A stretch of DNA of 10,039 nucleotides from the NCBI GenBank assembly GCA_019307165.1, contig JAFDKD010000060.1, forward strand, positions 1 to 10,039, in the 5' to 3' direction. The stretch comes from Deltaproteobacteria bacterium (GTDB lineage: Bacteria > Desulfobacterota > DSM-4660 > Desulfatiglandales > Desulfatiglandaceae). The notes beneath the pieces were generated by a model that saw only the letters and a program-made list of their open reading frames with translations, was not told the DNA's origin and searched no databases. A program made the translations under genes and the position numbers. This document shows positions 1 to 6,394 of this stretch, one piece after another; position 1 is the first letter of the stretch; every line of letters starts with the position of its first letter.

Positions 1-180
1 GGCGGGGTCCTTTACGGGCCATCGGCCTATTTCTGCAAACACCCGCCACGCCAGCACACCGATGACGAGGCCCATCGCATGACCGAAGCCTTCATCAACG
101 GCACTTATGGAGAACGGTGGTATGAAATGTCTGATGACCGAAGCCTTCATCAACGGCACTTATGGAGAACGTTGGCATGA
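1..180 (+). CDS. ino1: Inositol-3-phosphate synthase (myo-inositol-1-phosphate synthase), C-terminal end, partial
   Basis: The window opens inside this gene; 59 codons remain before TGA at 178-180. The visible part reads GPSAYFCKHPPRQHTDDEA followed by a short helix ending MTEAFINGTYGERW, which resembles the C-terminal end of bacterial and archaeal inositol-phosphate synthases (AYxxKxPPxQ, then DD-A---EEFI-G). That enzyme converts glucose 6-phosphate to inositol 3-phosphate with NAD in the cytoplasm. The assignment is helped by the next gene, whose product uses inositol phosphate. The last 13 or so residues (from RSLHQR) are not family-like: they are the second copy of a 55-bp duplication read in a shifted frame. 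The stop overlaps the next gene's ATG as ATGA, suggesting translational coupling. The family call rests on remembered motifs over a short stretch, so it is good but not certain. Confidence 0.68.
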   Translation, partial: GGVLYGPSAYFCKHPPRQHTDDEAHRMTEAFINGTYGERWYEMSDDRSLHQRHLWRTLA

Positions 181-188
181 AATGTCTG
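79..188 (+). repeat. 55-bp tandem duplication across an operon junction
   Basis: Copy 1 spans 79-133 and copy 2 spans 134-188, directly adjacent, with only two mismatches (the GAACGGTGGT / GAACGTTGGC segment). Each copy contains the GGAGAACG ribosome-site region and an ATGAAATGTCTGAT start region. Only the second ATG (177) is in frame with the cytidylyltransferase. The ATG at 122 in copy 1 is shifted, because 55 is not a multiple of three. Without the duplication the upstream synthase would read on past this point to a TGA near 228, so the duplication both shortened and rewrote its tail. Confidence 0.93.
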
Positions 189-1499
189 ATCATAGCAGCG
201 GGAAAAGGCAGCCGGCTGCGTCAGCGGGGTGATAGTAAGCCTCTTATACCGGTGCTTGGTGTGCCGCTAATCGAGCGGGCCATCCGCTCTGCCGTAGAGG
301 CCGGAGTAGATGGTTTTTTTGTGGTCACCGGCTACCAAGGGGAGCGCGTTCGGGGCTTTCTGGGCAGTCTTGCCGCCCATCTCGGGGTTCCAATTACTCC
401 TCTCTTCAATGAGGATTGGGAAAAGGAAGACGGTTTATCGGTGCTCAAAGCAAGAGAACACCTGCATGAGCCCTTCCTGCTGCTGATGTCAGACCATCTC
501 TTTGATCCGTCCATTGCCCGCGAGATGATGTCGCACCCTCCGGATGAGGGGGAAATCATCCTTGCCGTGGATGAGGGTATCCGAAATTCCCTCGTCGACA
601 TGGAAGATGTCACCCGGGTGAAGACGGAAGACGGGAAGATACGAAACATCGGCAAGGGCCTGACAGACTTCAACGGCTTTGACACCGGCATTTTCTATTG
701 TACCCCCGCCATATTCGAGGCGCTGGAGCATAGCACAGAGAAATATGGTGAAACCACCTTGTCCGGAGCGGTTCGTATCCTGGCTACTGTGGATCGGGCA
801 AGAGCGTTGCACATCAGCGGTCGTTTCTGGATCGATGTGGACGACCCCGCAGCCTTTGGTCGGGCGGAGAAGGCGCTCCTAGACCGTCTGAGAAGCAAGC
901 CTAACGATGGGCCCGTGGCGCGGTACCTCAACCGGCCCTTGTCGGTGAAGATTTCCCGCCGCCTTGTGAAGTATCCGGTCACCCCCAACCAGATATCCCT
1001 GTTTTCGTTCCTCTGCTCCATGCTGGGTGCAGGCCTGTTCGCTTTTGGCGGTTATCCGGGCCTGTTGATGGGCGGCCTGCTGGCACAGTTTGCCTCGGTC
1101 CTTGACGGCTGCGATGGTGAAGTGGCACGGCTCAAGTTTCAGAGGAGTGTTTACGGTGGCTGGTTCGATGCGGTTTTGGACCGTTACGCAGATGCCTTTC
1201 TCCTATTTGGCCTCACATGGCACGCATTATCAGCAAACCCGGGGCCTTTAATGCTATTCATTGGATTTCTGGCAATCATCGGTTCCTTTATGTTGAGCTA
1301 TACGGCAGACAAATACGACCGTCTCATGAGCGACAGGATCATTCATGGTAATGTATTCCGCCTGGGCCGCGATGTCCGTGTCTTTCTTATATTCATTGGT
1401 GCCATATTCAATCAAGTTCCTTTGACGCTGTCTCTGATTGCCCTCGTAATGAACATTGAAACCATACGCCGCGTCATCGTCTGCCGGGACCATGGATAG
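177..1499 (+). CDS. Bifunctional CTP:inositol-1-phosphate cytidylyltransferase / CDP-alcohol phosphatidyltransferase
   Basis: Two fused domains, 440 residues. Residues 1-235 or so are a nucleotidyltransferase: AAGKGSRL at 7-14 binds the nucleotide, K21 follows, and SDHLFD at 105-110 supplies the metal-binding aspartate. The block with VDMEDVTRV and IGKGL matches inositol-phosphate cytidylyltransferases. Residues from about 265 on are a membrane CDP-alcohol phosphatidyltransferase with the complete signature DG-x2-AR-x8-G-x3-D-x3-D from D313 to D335 and several membrane helices. The layout matches archaeal IPCT/DIPPS: CDP-inositol is made, then inositol phosphate is transferred to a lipid or to a second inositol phosphate; the acceptor cannot be read from sequence. 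I chose ATG 177 over ATG 162 because it begins right at the fold (MKCLIIAAGKG), has GGAG about 9 bases upstream, and overlaps the previous stop. It ends overlapping the HD gene by 8 bases. Confidence 0.9.
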   Translation: MKCLIIAAGKGSRLRQRGDSKPLIPVLGVPLIERAIRSAVEAGVDGFFVVTGYQGERVRGFLGSLAAHLGVPITPLFNEDWEKEDGLSVLKAREHLHEPFLLLMSDHLFDPSIAREMMSHPPDEGEIILAVDEGIRNSLVDMEDVTRVKTEDGKIRNIGKGLTDFNGFDTGIFYCTPAIFEALEHSTEKYGETTLSGAVRILATVDRARALHISGRFWIDVDDPAAFGRAEKALLDRLRSKPNDGPVARYLNRPLSVKISRRLVKYPVTPNQISLFSFLCSMLGAGLFAFGGYPGLLMGGLLAQFASVLDGCDGEVARLKFQRSVYGGWFDAVLDRYADAFLLFGLTWHALSANPGPLMLFIGFLAIIGSFMLSYTADKYDRLMSDRIIHGNVFRLGRDVRVFLIFIGAIFNQVPLTLSLIALVMNIETIRRVIVCRDHG

Positions 1500-2064
1500 C
1501 GTAGAGTGCACGAAACAGAAGGCCAGGGCCATCATTGCCGTCTCCAAAGTGCCGGAAGACCCTCTCCATGCCGAAAATACTCTCGACTGGTTACTGAGGC
1601 TCAAACCTGATGCAGATGAGGCCTTGAAAATAGCCGCGCTCGGACATGATATCGAGCGTGCCCTTGAGACACGTAAAGTAAAGCGGGTCGATTTCCCTGA
1701 CTATGACGCCTTCAAGGCTGCCCATGCACGAAACAGCGCAGAAATTCTCAGGGAAATAACGGAAGCTTGTGGAGTGCCGCAGGGGATGGCCAGCGAAGTG
1801 TACTGGCTGGTCTGCCGGCACGAGACCGGGGGTGACCCTCGCTCGGACCTCATTAAGCACGCCGATGGCATTTCTTATTTTCATGTCAACATGCCTTTAT
1901 ATTTTCAACGGGAAGGATGGGAGGAAACCAAACGCCGCTGCATCTGGGGTTTTGGTAGGCTTTCGGTACGGGCGAAAAAGATTGTTGAGAACATAATATA
2001 CCCAGACGAGACCCTAACGAAGCTTTTACAGGAGGCGATACGGGAGTCCCAACCCAAAGATTAG
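1492..2064 (+). CDS. HD-domain phosphohydrolase-like protein
   Basis: 190 residues with the spacing of metal-binding residues expected of the HD hydrolase superfamily: H26 (HAEN), the H52-D53 pair (GHDIER), H78 (AHARN), H110 (CRHE) and D125 (KHADGISYF). There is no signal peptide and no membrane segment, so it is probably cytoplasmic. The start ATG at 1492 overlaps the end of the fused transferase gene (ATGGATAG). A TTG at 1456 in the same frame would add 12 unremarkable residues and is less likely. No specific substrate can be read from the sequence. Because it is the last gene of an inositol-phosphate operon, a phosphatase role on inositol-phosphate lipid, di-inositol phosphate or a related ester is a reasonable guess, but a nucleotide-directed role is equally compatible with the fold. 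Confidence 0.8.
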   Translation: MDSVECTKQKARAIIAVSKVPEDPLHAENTLDWLLRLKPDADEALKIAALGHDIERALETRKVKRVDFPDYDAFKAAHARNSAEILREITEACGVPQGMASEVYWLVCRHETGGDPRSDLIKHADGISYFHVNMPLYFQREGWEETKRRCIWGFGRLSVRAKKIVENIIYPDETLTKLLQEAIRESQPKD

Positions 2065-2359
2065 GCGGCCTAACATCCCCTCAGAGCCTGCAATCTCCCC
2101 TGGTGGCCGGGCGGCCTAGCACGGTGGTGGGTTGAAGAAAAGAGAGGCATACTGAAGATCTGCCCGGAGTTACCCTTGAATCTGAAACGGAAGCCTCTCC
2201 ATTTCCCTCCGAAAATCCCTTCACATTGGGTCTGTGCCTCCTGCTTCTATGCCTCCATACTTATCAAGGCCTGAATAACCTGAGGTTGCCAGACCATAGC
2301 TGCGATTACAATGTGATTTCGGATGGTTGGCTATATGGTATACATAACCTGATTTTTTC

Positions 2360-2391
2360 TTGACTTTACCGTGCGATGGCCGTTTTACTAT
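2360..2391 (+). promoter_or_regulatory. Candidate sigma-70-type promoter
   Basis: TTGACT at 2360-2365 and TACTAT at 2386-2391 resemble -35 and -10 boxes, but the 20-base spacing is longer than the usual 16-18. An overlapping TTACTA one base earlier gives 19. It lies in the AT-rich end of the gap and would drive the leader ORF and the small gene at 2668. Weak evidence. Confidence 0.33.
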
Positions 2392-2414
2392 AGATGATTA
2401 TCCTTTCAATCGTT

Positions 2415-2433
2415 AACCTCCAATCAGGAGGTT
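2415..2433 (+). promoter_or_regulatory. Hairpin that covers a strong ribosome-binding site
   Basis: A perfect 7-bp stem: AACCTCC (2415-2421), loop AATCA, GGAGGTT (2427-2433). The right arm contains the AGGAGG Shine-Dalgarno sequence (2426-2431) set 7 bases before ATG 2439. When folded, the ribosome site would be paired, the arrangement expected of a translational switch. No ligand or known riboswitch class is recognised. Confidence 0.5.
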
Positions 2434-2438
2434 TCCTC

Positions 2439-2471
2439 ATGAACGAGCCCCTCAAGATGTGCAAGCCTTAG
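2439..2471 (+). CDS. Possible 10-residue leader peptide or decayed gene start
   Basis: ATG at 2439 follows an excellent AGGAGG site and encodes MNEPLKMCKP before TAG at 2469-2471, with a second in-frame TAG at 2478-2480. It could be a short leader peptide, or the first codons of a gene inactivated by stops; the bases beyond show no recognisable protein in this frame. It has no run of one amino acid of the kind used in classic attenuators. Confidence 0.3.
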   Translation: MNEPLKMCKP

Positions 2472-2567
2472 CCCTGGTAGGATTTTGGAAATCTGCCACG
2501 GGCCGTCCTCTAATGCCAATAAAGCCAAATCCATTGTAAGGCGGGTTCGGATTAAAAACCGGAAAAC

Positions 2568-2588
2568 AGGCGTTCGGAGCCTCTTTTT
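2568..2588 (+). terminator. Weak terminator-like hairpin
   Basis: AGGC (2568-2571) and GCCT (2579-2582) enclose a 7-base loop and are followed by CTTTTT. The 4-bp stem is short for an intrinsic terminator. Its position between the 10-codon ORF and the small gene would suit an attenuator, but this is only suggestive. Confidence 0.25.
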
Positions 2589-2667
2589 GAGGGAGGTTGT
2601 CGCATAATTCAGAAATAAACCTGTGGAAAAGCGTTTAGCATCCGCCCTTCAGGAAAAGGAGGTTGCC

Positions 2668-2883
2668 ATGGAAATGCATCTCGAAGAAAAGGAGCCATCT
2701 CTGCTTCGCAGGGTCGTTAAAAACCGGCTGGAAGAACTTCGGCAGGAAGTTCGACACGACAAAAATTCCGAGAGCCGCGCGTATTTGAAGCACAAGGAAA
2801 ACATACTTAACCACATCCTTGCGAAATTTCCGGAACTGGACGAAAAGGCCCACGTGAAAGGCTATATCGTCCCCGACAAATGA
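2668..2883 (+). CDS. Small helical hypothetical protein
   Basis: 71 residues, rich in Glu, Lys and Arg, predicted helical through most of its length (EEKEPSLLRRVVKNRLEEL onwards), with a short end KGYIVPDK. No signal peptide, membrane segment, cysteine or known motif. The start is set by AAGGAGG at 2656-2662, 5 bases before ATG 2668; an earlier in-frame start at 2623 lacks such a site. The excellent ribosome site and coding-like composition support a real gene, though I do not recognise the family. It stands alone: the upstream gap holds a possible structured leader, and a long hairpin starts 36 bases after its stop. Confidence 0.62.
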   Translation: MEMHLEEKEPSLLRRVVKNRLEELRQEVRHDKNSESRAYLKHKENILNHILAKFPELDEKAHVKGYIVPDK

Positions 2884-2918
2884 ATATCCGACTTCTGCAT
2901 TTTACCAAAGTCCCGCGA

Positions 2919-2974
2919 AGACCTCTATGAATTGGCTTGATCCCTGTGTAAGCCGATTCCGCTCCTAGAGGTTT
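2919..2974 (+). other. Long two-part hairpin
   Basis: The outer stem pairs 2919-2927 with 2966-2974 (ACCTCTA against TAGAGGT, plus flanking A-T and G-T pairs). The inner stem pairs AATTGGCTT (2930-2938) with AAGCCGATT (2950-2958), with one G-T pair. The loop is 11 bases and the internal bulge is asymmetric (2 against 7 bases). There is no T tract beyond TTTA, so it is not a standard terminator; it may cap the 3' end of the small gene's transcript or be a remnant of a mobile element. Confidence 0.55.
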
Positions 2975-3004
2975 ACGACGATGGGACGTTTTTTGTTCCT
3001 CCAC

Positions 3005-3300
3005 ATAATTCTCGAACCGGGTATATTTGCGAATATAGGTTAGAGGGACGGTTTTCGTGGGCCCGTTCCGGTGCTTGGCCACGATGATCTAGGCCTTTTC
3101 CCGGTTCTTAGCTGTCCTCCCGTAGGCCTCGGGCCGGTAGATGAACATGATGGTGTCCGCATCCTGCTCGATGCTTCCCGATTCCCTGAGGTCGGTCAGT
3201 TCCGGCTCCTTGTTGCCCCTTGCCTCCACTTTGCGATGTGCCAGGAGATGGGAATGGATTATTGGCTTGGCAAGACGCAGGAGGCTTTGGCAGTCCTGTA
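3005..3300 (-). pseudogene. dnaB: Decayed C-terminal fragment of replicative DNA helicase DnaB
   Basis: Read on the minus strand, the fragment holds several hallmark blocks of the DnaB C-terminal ATPase domain in order: [38 protein letters not shown], then IIVAKHRNGPTKTV and YTRFEN. An amber codon (3089-3091) sits in frame between NREKA and IIVAKHRNGP, where the family normally has Glu (GAG to TAG is one change). Upstream of KVEAR the expected block 'sLxxLAKELxIPVixLSQL' survives only as SLLRLAK in this frame and SIPI in another, showing small insertions or deletions, and the Walker A region is gone. The frame after FEN continues with unrelated residues. It is therefore a non-functional remnant, probably from a duplicated or phage/plasmid dnaB rather than the essential copy. 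Confidence 0.88.
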
Positions 3301-3425
3301 GAATCAGACAACTTTTTCCCATATCTTGTGGTTCCCGCCGATCGGTCAAGACCTACGTATTACTGCTATATACCCCTATTTTGCCTGTCGAGGCGAGCGG
3401 CTTGGATATCCAGATCTATCATGTA
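3301..3425. other. Short gap with no recognised content
   Basis: The stretch lies between the dnaB fragment and the membrane protein gene. No DnaB-like residues, hairpin or terminator could be recognised here. Confidence 0.5.
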
Positions 3426-4130
3426 TCATGCCCCCGGTCGGCCTTTAAAAAAGGCGGCCCTGACTCCATCGGAGATCAGCACGGTACCCCACGCCATGAC
3501 GGCGCCGGCCAGGAAAGAAAGGCTCACGAAAACAACGCTCTTAGGGCCGGACGGGACCCCATCCGTTCCCTCACTCATCTGCTTCATCAACAGAAACAGG
3601 TCGTCACTGATCAGGCTGCGGTGAATTTCGGAAGGTCCGGGCCAGAACTGAAACAGCAGCAGGGTGCCAAGTTCCAGAAAGTCTCCGGTCAGGCTGATAA
3701 TCGGGGCCAGGGCGATGGGCAGGAAAAAGGCGAACAGAAAGCTGTTTTTCCTGCGGGCGCCCATCTCCAGTCCCGAAAACCCGCAAAAAGAAAGCAGAAA
3801 GGGGAAGTAGACCAGCAGCCCGTACGCCCAGTCGGACCCATGGGTGTCGAAACCGCTCAATCTGCCGGCGTAATCGCTCCCGGAAACAACAAAGGAAAAG
3901 ATGTGAGAAAGTACACCGCCGCCATATATGGCCTTGATTTCCAGCTTGGACACGTCGCCGCCGGCAATCAGGCACCCGGCGGCGTGGAGCAGTTCGTGAA
4001 TGGGTACGTATATCCACCATCCGATAACGATGCCCGCAAAAAGAAACACCATGCTCTTGATTGCATTTTCCGTTTCTAGGACCTGAAGATAGAACCGGAT
4101 GAAATTTTTGGCAGGTCGAATGATAAACAT
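3426..4130 (-). CDS. Multi-pass membrane protein with HExxH zinc-protease motif
   Basis: 234 residues from ATG 4130. The motif HELLH (45-49) lies at the end of the first membrane helix (about 27-43), as in membrane-embedded metalloproteases of the M50/site-2 type. Later helices lie near 101-117, 131-147 and 206-225, and D150 (SLTGDFLELG) next to a helix might be a third metal ligand. A GGG-rich and Tyr/Gly-rich section separates helix 1 from the rest. It is shorter than, and otherwise unlike, RseP or SpoIVFB, and no PDZ domain is seen, so protease activity is an inference from the motif alone. GAGGG at 4134-4138 gives the ribosome site and overlaps the stop of the oxidase gene upstream, only 7 bases away, so the two are probably cotranslated. 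A longer in-frame reading from 4178 overlaps that gene and is unlikely. Confidence 0.82.
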   Translation of the reverse strand: MFIIRPAKNFIRFYLQVLETENAIKSMVFLFAGIVIGWWIYVPIHELLHAAGCLIAGGDVSKLEIKAIYGGGVLSHIFSFVVSGSDYAGRLSGFDTHGSDWAYGLLVYFPFLLSFCGFSGLEMGARRKNSFLFAFFLPIALAPIISLTGDFLELGTLLLFQFWPGPSEIHRSLISDDLFLLMKQMSEGTDGVPSGPKSVVFVSLSFLAGAVMAWGTVLISDGVRAAFFKGRPGA

Positions 4131-4137
4131 TTTCCCT

Positions 4138-5271
4138 CTATATATCCATAAATCTGCCCGGCGAAAGCGGGCCGACATCCATACGGTCGGTTCGGCCGTC
4201 CAATATCAGGTCCGAAGCAATACGTCCGACCGCGGGGCTGGTCTCTATACCGCATCCACCCTGGCCGGCAAGCCAGAAAAAACCTTTCAGTTCCGGGTCT
4301 TCCCCCACCACCAGGGCCTGGTCCGGGGCGAACGTCCTCAGGCCCGCCCATTTGTTGGTGACGGCCTTCGGGACCAACCGGGGCGCCAATTGCTTCAAAC
4401 GCTCGATGGTCAATGCGATGGTCAACTCGTCGGGCCGAGCGTCGCAGGGCGCCATGGGCGCTTCATCCATGGGGCTCGCCATCAGCCCGCCCGATTCGGG
4501 AGAGAAGTAGAGGTCATGGCTCAGGTCAGCGGTCAACGGCCAGTCCGATACTTCCAGTCCCTCCGGTGGATCAAAGGTGATGATGGTCCGGCGCTTGGGC
4601 GTGAGCGATACGGATGAGGACCCCGCCATGGCCCTGATTTTTCCGGCCCAGGCCCCGGCCGCGTTAACCACCCGCCCGGCTCGGTACTCGCCATGTTCAG
4701 CGGTGAGGCCGACGCACTTCCCCTGTTCCACGATTATGCCCTTGACTTCTTCGCCAAGACTGAGCCGGGCCCCGGCCCGCCGGGCGTGACGCAGATAGCT
4801 CCACAGCAGTTCGTGCACATCCAGGTGGCCGTCCATTGGCAGGTGAAGGGCGCCGCTTGAATTTTCAGGGAGAAGGACCGGTACCAACGACACGGCCTCT
4901 GAAGGTGACAGCAATCCCACGTCGGCCCCGCCCTGCTTTAATACGGGCACGGCCCTGCGGGCCTGCTCCCACAACTCTCCCTGAAAAAGAACCAGAATGC
5001 CGTTTTGGTGAAGAATGGGGTTTTCGCAAAAACCCTCGGGCGGGTTCCTGAGGAAGCCGGCGCTCATGAGCTTCAGCCGGAGGACCGTGGGTATGAGATC
5101 CATTTCCACCAGGACGGCGGCCGATCGCCCTGTTGAGTGGTAGGCGGGTTGATCTTCCCTTTCGAGAATGAGAATATCGGTCATTCCCCGTTTGGCGAGG
5201 AAATAGGCCAGGGAGGCGCCCGCAATGCCGCAGCCGATGATAATCGCGTCGAATTGGGACGCTCTATTCAT
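4138..5271 (-). CDS. FAD-dependent oxidoreductase, glycine/D-amino-acid oxidase (DAO) family
   Basis: 377 residues, a typical length for the family. An N-terminal Rossmann fold has GCGIAG (13-18) for FAD and an acidic residue at the end of the second strand (LILERE, E37). HSTGRSAA follows, the usual 'h-S-r-S-aG' flavin contact block. The mid region VVNAAGAWAG closes the FAD domain, and the C-terminal WAGLRTFAPD and GQGGCGIETSPAVG blocks match DadA/glycine-oxidase relatives. It should oxidise the amino group of a small amine or amino acid to an imine in the cytoplasm or at the membrane face; the substrate is unknown. It lies 49 bases after the gene for a solute-binding lipoprotein and just before a membrane protein, so the three may form a unit for an imported amino compound. 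The ribosome site before ATG 5271 is weak. Confidence 0.92.
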   Translation of the reverse strand: MNRASQFDAIIIGCGIAGASLAYFLAKRGMTDILILEREDQPAYHSTGRSAAVLVEMDLIPTVLRLKLMSAGFLRNPPEGFCENPILHQNGILVLFQGELWEQARRAVPVLKQGGADVGLLSPSEAVSLVPVLLPENSSGALHLPMDGHLDVHELLWSYLRHARRAGARLSLGEEVKGIIVEQGKCVGLTAEHGEYRAGRVVNAAGAWAGKIRAMAGSSSVSLTPKRRTIITFDPPEGLEVSDWPLTADLSHDLYFSPESGGLMASPMDEAPMAPCDARPDELTIALTIERLKQLAPRLVPKAVTNKWAGLRTFAPDQALVVGEDPELKGFFWLAGQGGCGIETSPAVGRIASDLILDGRTDRMDVGPLSPGRFMDI

Positions 5272-5283
5272 CTTTCTACCAAT

Positions 5284-5320
5284 TTCTCAACCGGCAACCC
5301 GTAACTCGCAACCCGCAACT
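5284..5320. repeat. Degenerate GCAACTC/GCAACCC short repeat
   Basis: Between the lipoprotein stop and the oxidase start, units such as GCAACCC, GTAACTC, GCAACCC and GCAACTC follow one another. The array begins at the base next to the stop codon (5321-5323) of the solute-binding protein gene. Confidence 0.7.
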
Positions 5321-6142
5321 CTACTTCGGTATCCACTGCTTAATCAGTGCATCGAGCCGCCCGTTTTTCCTGATGGTCTCAATGTAGGCGTTGGCCGATG
5401 AGATCAACTCCGGGGAGTCCTTGCGAAGCCCCCATGCATATGCGTATTCCTGGAGGAAGGTCCTGGACGGAATCAGACCCTTGGCTTCGTTTTCTGCCGC
5501 AAGCATATAAATGACCGGGGCATCGTGGATAAAAATGTCAATTAATCCGTACTGAAGGTCGCTGGCTGACTTGGCGGGATTCATATAGGGCACCAGCCTG
5601 AGCTTGGGCAGATTGTCGCGGACCCACTTTTCAGCCACGGTCCCCTTTTCGACGCCGATGTTCAAGTAATACTCCTCTTCTAAAAGAGATCCTTCCCACC
5701 CTTCCCTGAAACGGCGTCGATCTTCGCTGCGGAACAGGGCCAACAAGCCGGTTTTATAATAGGCATCAGAGAAGGCGAACCGGTACCGCCGGCCCTGGGT
5801 GATGGACATGCCGGACATGATGATATCGATTCGTTTGTTCTGCAGGCGGTTGATGAGTTCGCCCCAGGGAATTTCGATGAAACGCACCTCTTTGCCGAGA
5901 TGGGCGGCCAGTCCACGCGCCAGATCGGCTTCGAGGCCGGCGACTTCAACGCCCTGCTTGAAGATGATGGGCGGGGTGTTGGGCGAAACACCCACTTTCA
6001 GTACGTTTTCATCGGTCTTGGTATGTTGGACCGGCAAGGGTTTTCTTTGAGCGGTTTCGCATGAACAAAAAACCAAAGCAACCGCCAGCACGACTGCGGG
6101 CATCCGGCGCATGAGTCCCGCCCAGTCAAATTTCCTGTCCAT
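5321..6142 (-). CDS. Solute-binding lipoprotein, family 3 (amino-acid type)
   Basis: 273 residues from ATG 6142, which has GGGAGGA (6147-6152) about 4 bases upstream. Reading further upstream only translates tandem repeats, so a longer start is rejected. A charged N terminus and hydrophobic stretch (about 10-28) end in VFCSC, a plausible if not ideal lipobox, so the mature protein is probably lipid-anchored in the periplasm. The domain from about residue 48 shows classic family-3 blocks: LKVGVSPNTPPIIF, GLEADLARGLAAHLG, DIIMSGMSIT, and YAWGLRKDSPEL near the end. Family members bind polar amino acids for ABC import or sensing. No permease or ATPase gene is in the window, so it may serve a transporter elsewhere or act as a sensor. 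The oxidase gene follows 49 bases later. Confidence 0.9.
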   Translation of the reverse strand: MDRKFDWAGLMRRMPAVVLAVALVFCSCETAQRKPLPVQHTKTDENVLKVGVSPNTPPIIFKQGVEVAGLEADLARGLAAHLGKEVRFIEIPWGELINRLQNKRIDIIMSGMSITQGRRYRFAFSDAYYKTGLLALFRSEDRRRFREGWEGSLLEEEYYLNIGVEKGTVAEKWVRDNLPKLRLVPYMNPAKSASDLQYGLIDIFIHDAPVIYMLAAENEAKGLIPSRTFLQEYAYAWGLRKDSPELISSANAYIETIRKNGRLDALIKQWIPK

Positions 6143-6245
6143 TTGTCCTCCCACAATGTTCATCCGTTTAATTCCATCTGCAAACCTGGTGCGTTGTGCC
6201 AGGTCAGCGTTTTCCGGGTATGCCGACCCGGAGATGCGGACCGTG

Positions 6246-6370
6246 GCTTCGCCAGGTTGAGGTTTAGGTTGAGGTTGAGAGAAGGCTTCGCTGCGCTTCG
6301 CCAGGTTGAGGCCAAGGTTAAGGTTGAGAGAAGGCTTCGCTACGCTTCGCCAGGCTGAGATCGAGAGAAT
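6246..6370. repeat. 49-bp tandem repeat, about 2.5 copies
   Basis: Units start at GCTTCGCCAGG at 6246, 6295 and 6344. The first two are 49 bases each and differ at a few positions; the third diverges after about 15 bases. Each full unit contains GGTTGAGG and a closing GAGAGAAGGCTTCGCT segment. Confidence 0.88.
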
Positions 6371-6394
6371 GAATTGTACATTCTGTGAACCCTT

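Larger units (their letters stand above)
2065..2667. other. 600-base gap without a convincing gene
   Basis: The + operon ends here. A perfect inverted repeat TTAGGC-G-GCCTAA (2061-2073) overlaps its stop codon, and the GGCGGCCTA part recurs at 2109-2117; no T tract follows, so it is not a clear terminator. From about 2120 to 2350 no family-like protein is visible on either strand. The right half holds the candidate leader described separately. Confidence 0.6.

Noticed and set aside
2919..2974. Integron attC site
   Set aside because: The fold is suggestive, but the conserved R and L boxes and the expected GTT/AAC ends are not properly placed, and no integrase is present.
3089..3091. Amber codon read through as pyrrolysine
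   Set aside because: The family has Glu here, other parts of the same fragment carry indels, and no readthrough context is seen; decay explains it better.
3141..4079. Long + strand open frame of 312 codons
   Set aside because: It is opposite the membrane protein gene and the dnaB fragment, whose family residues are clear on the minus strand; the + product has no recognisable fold.
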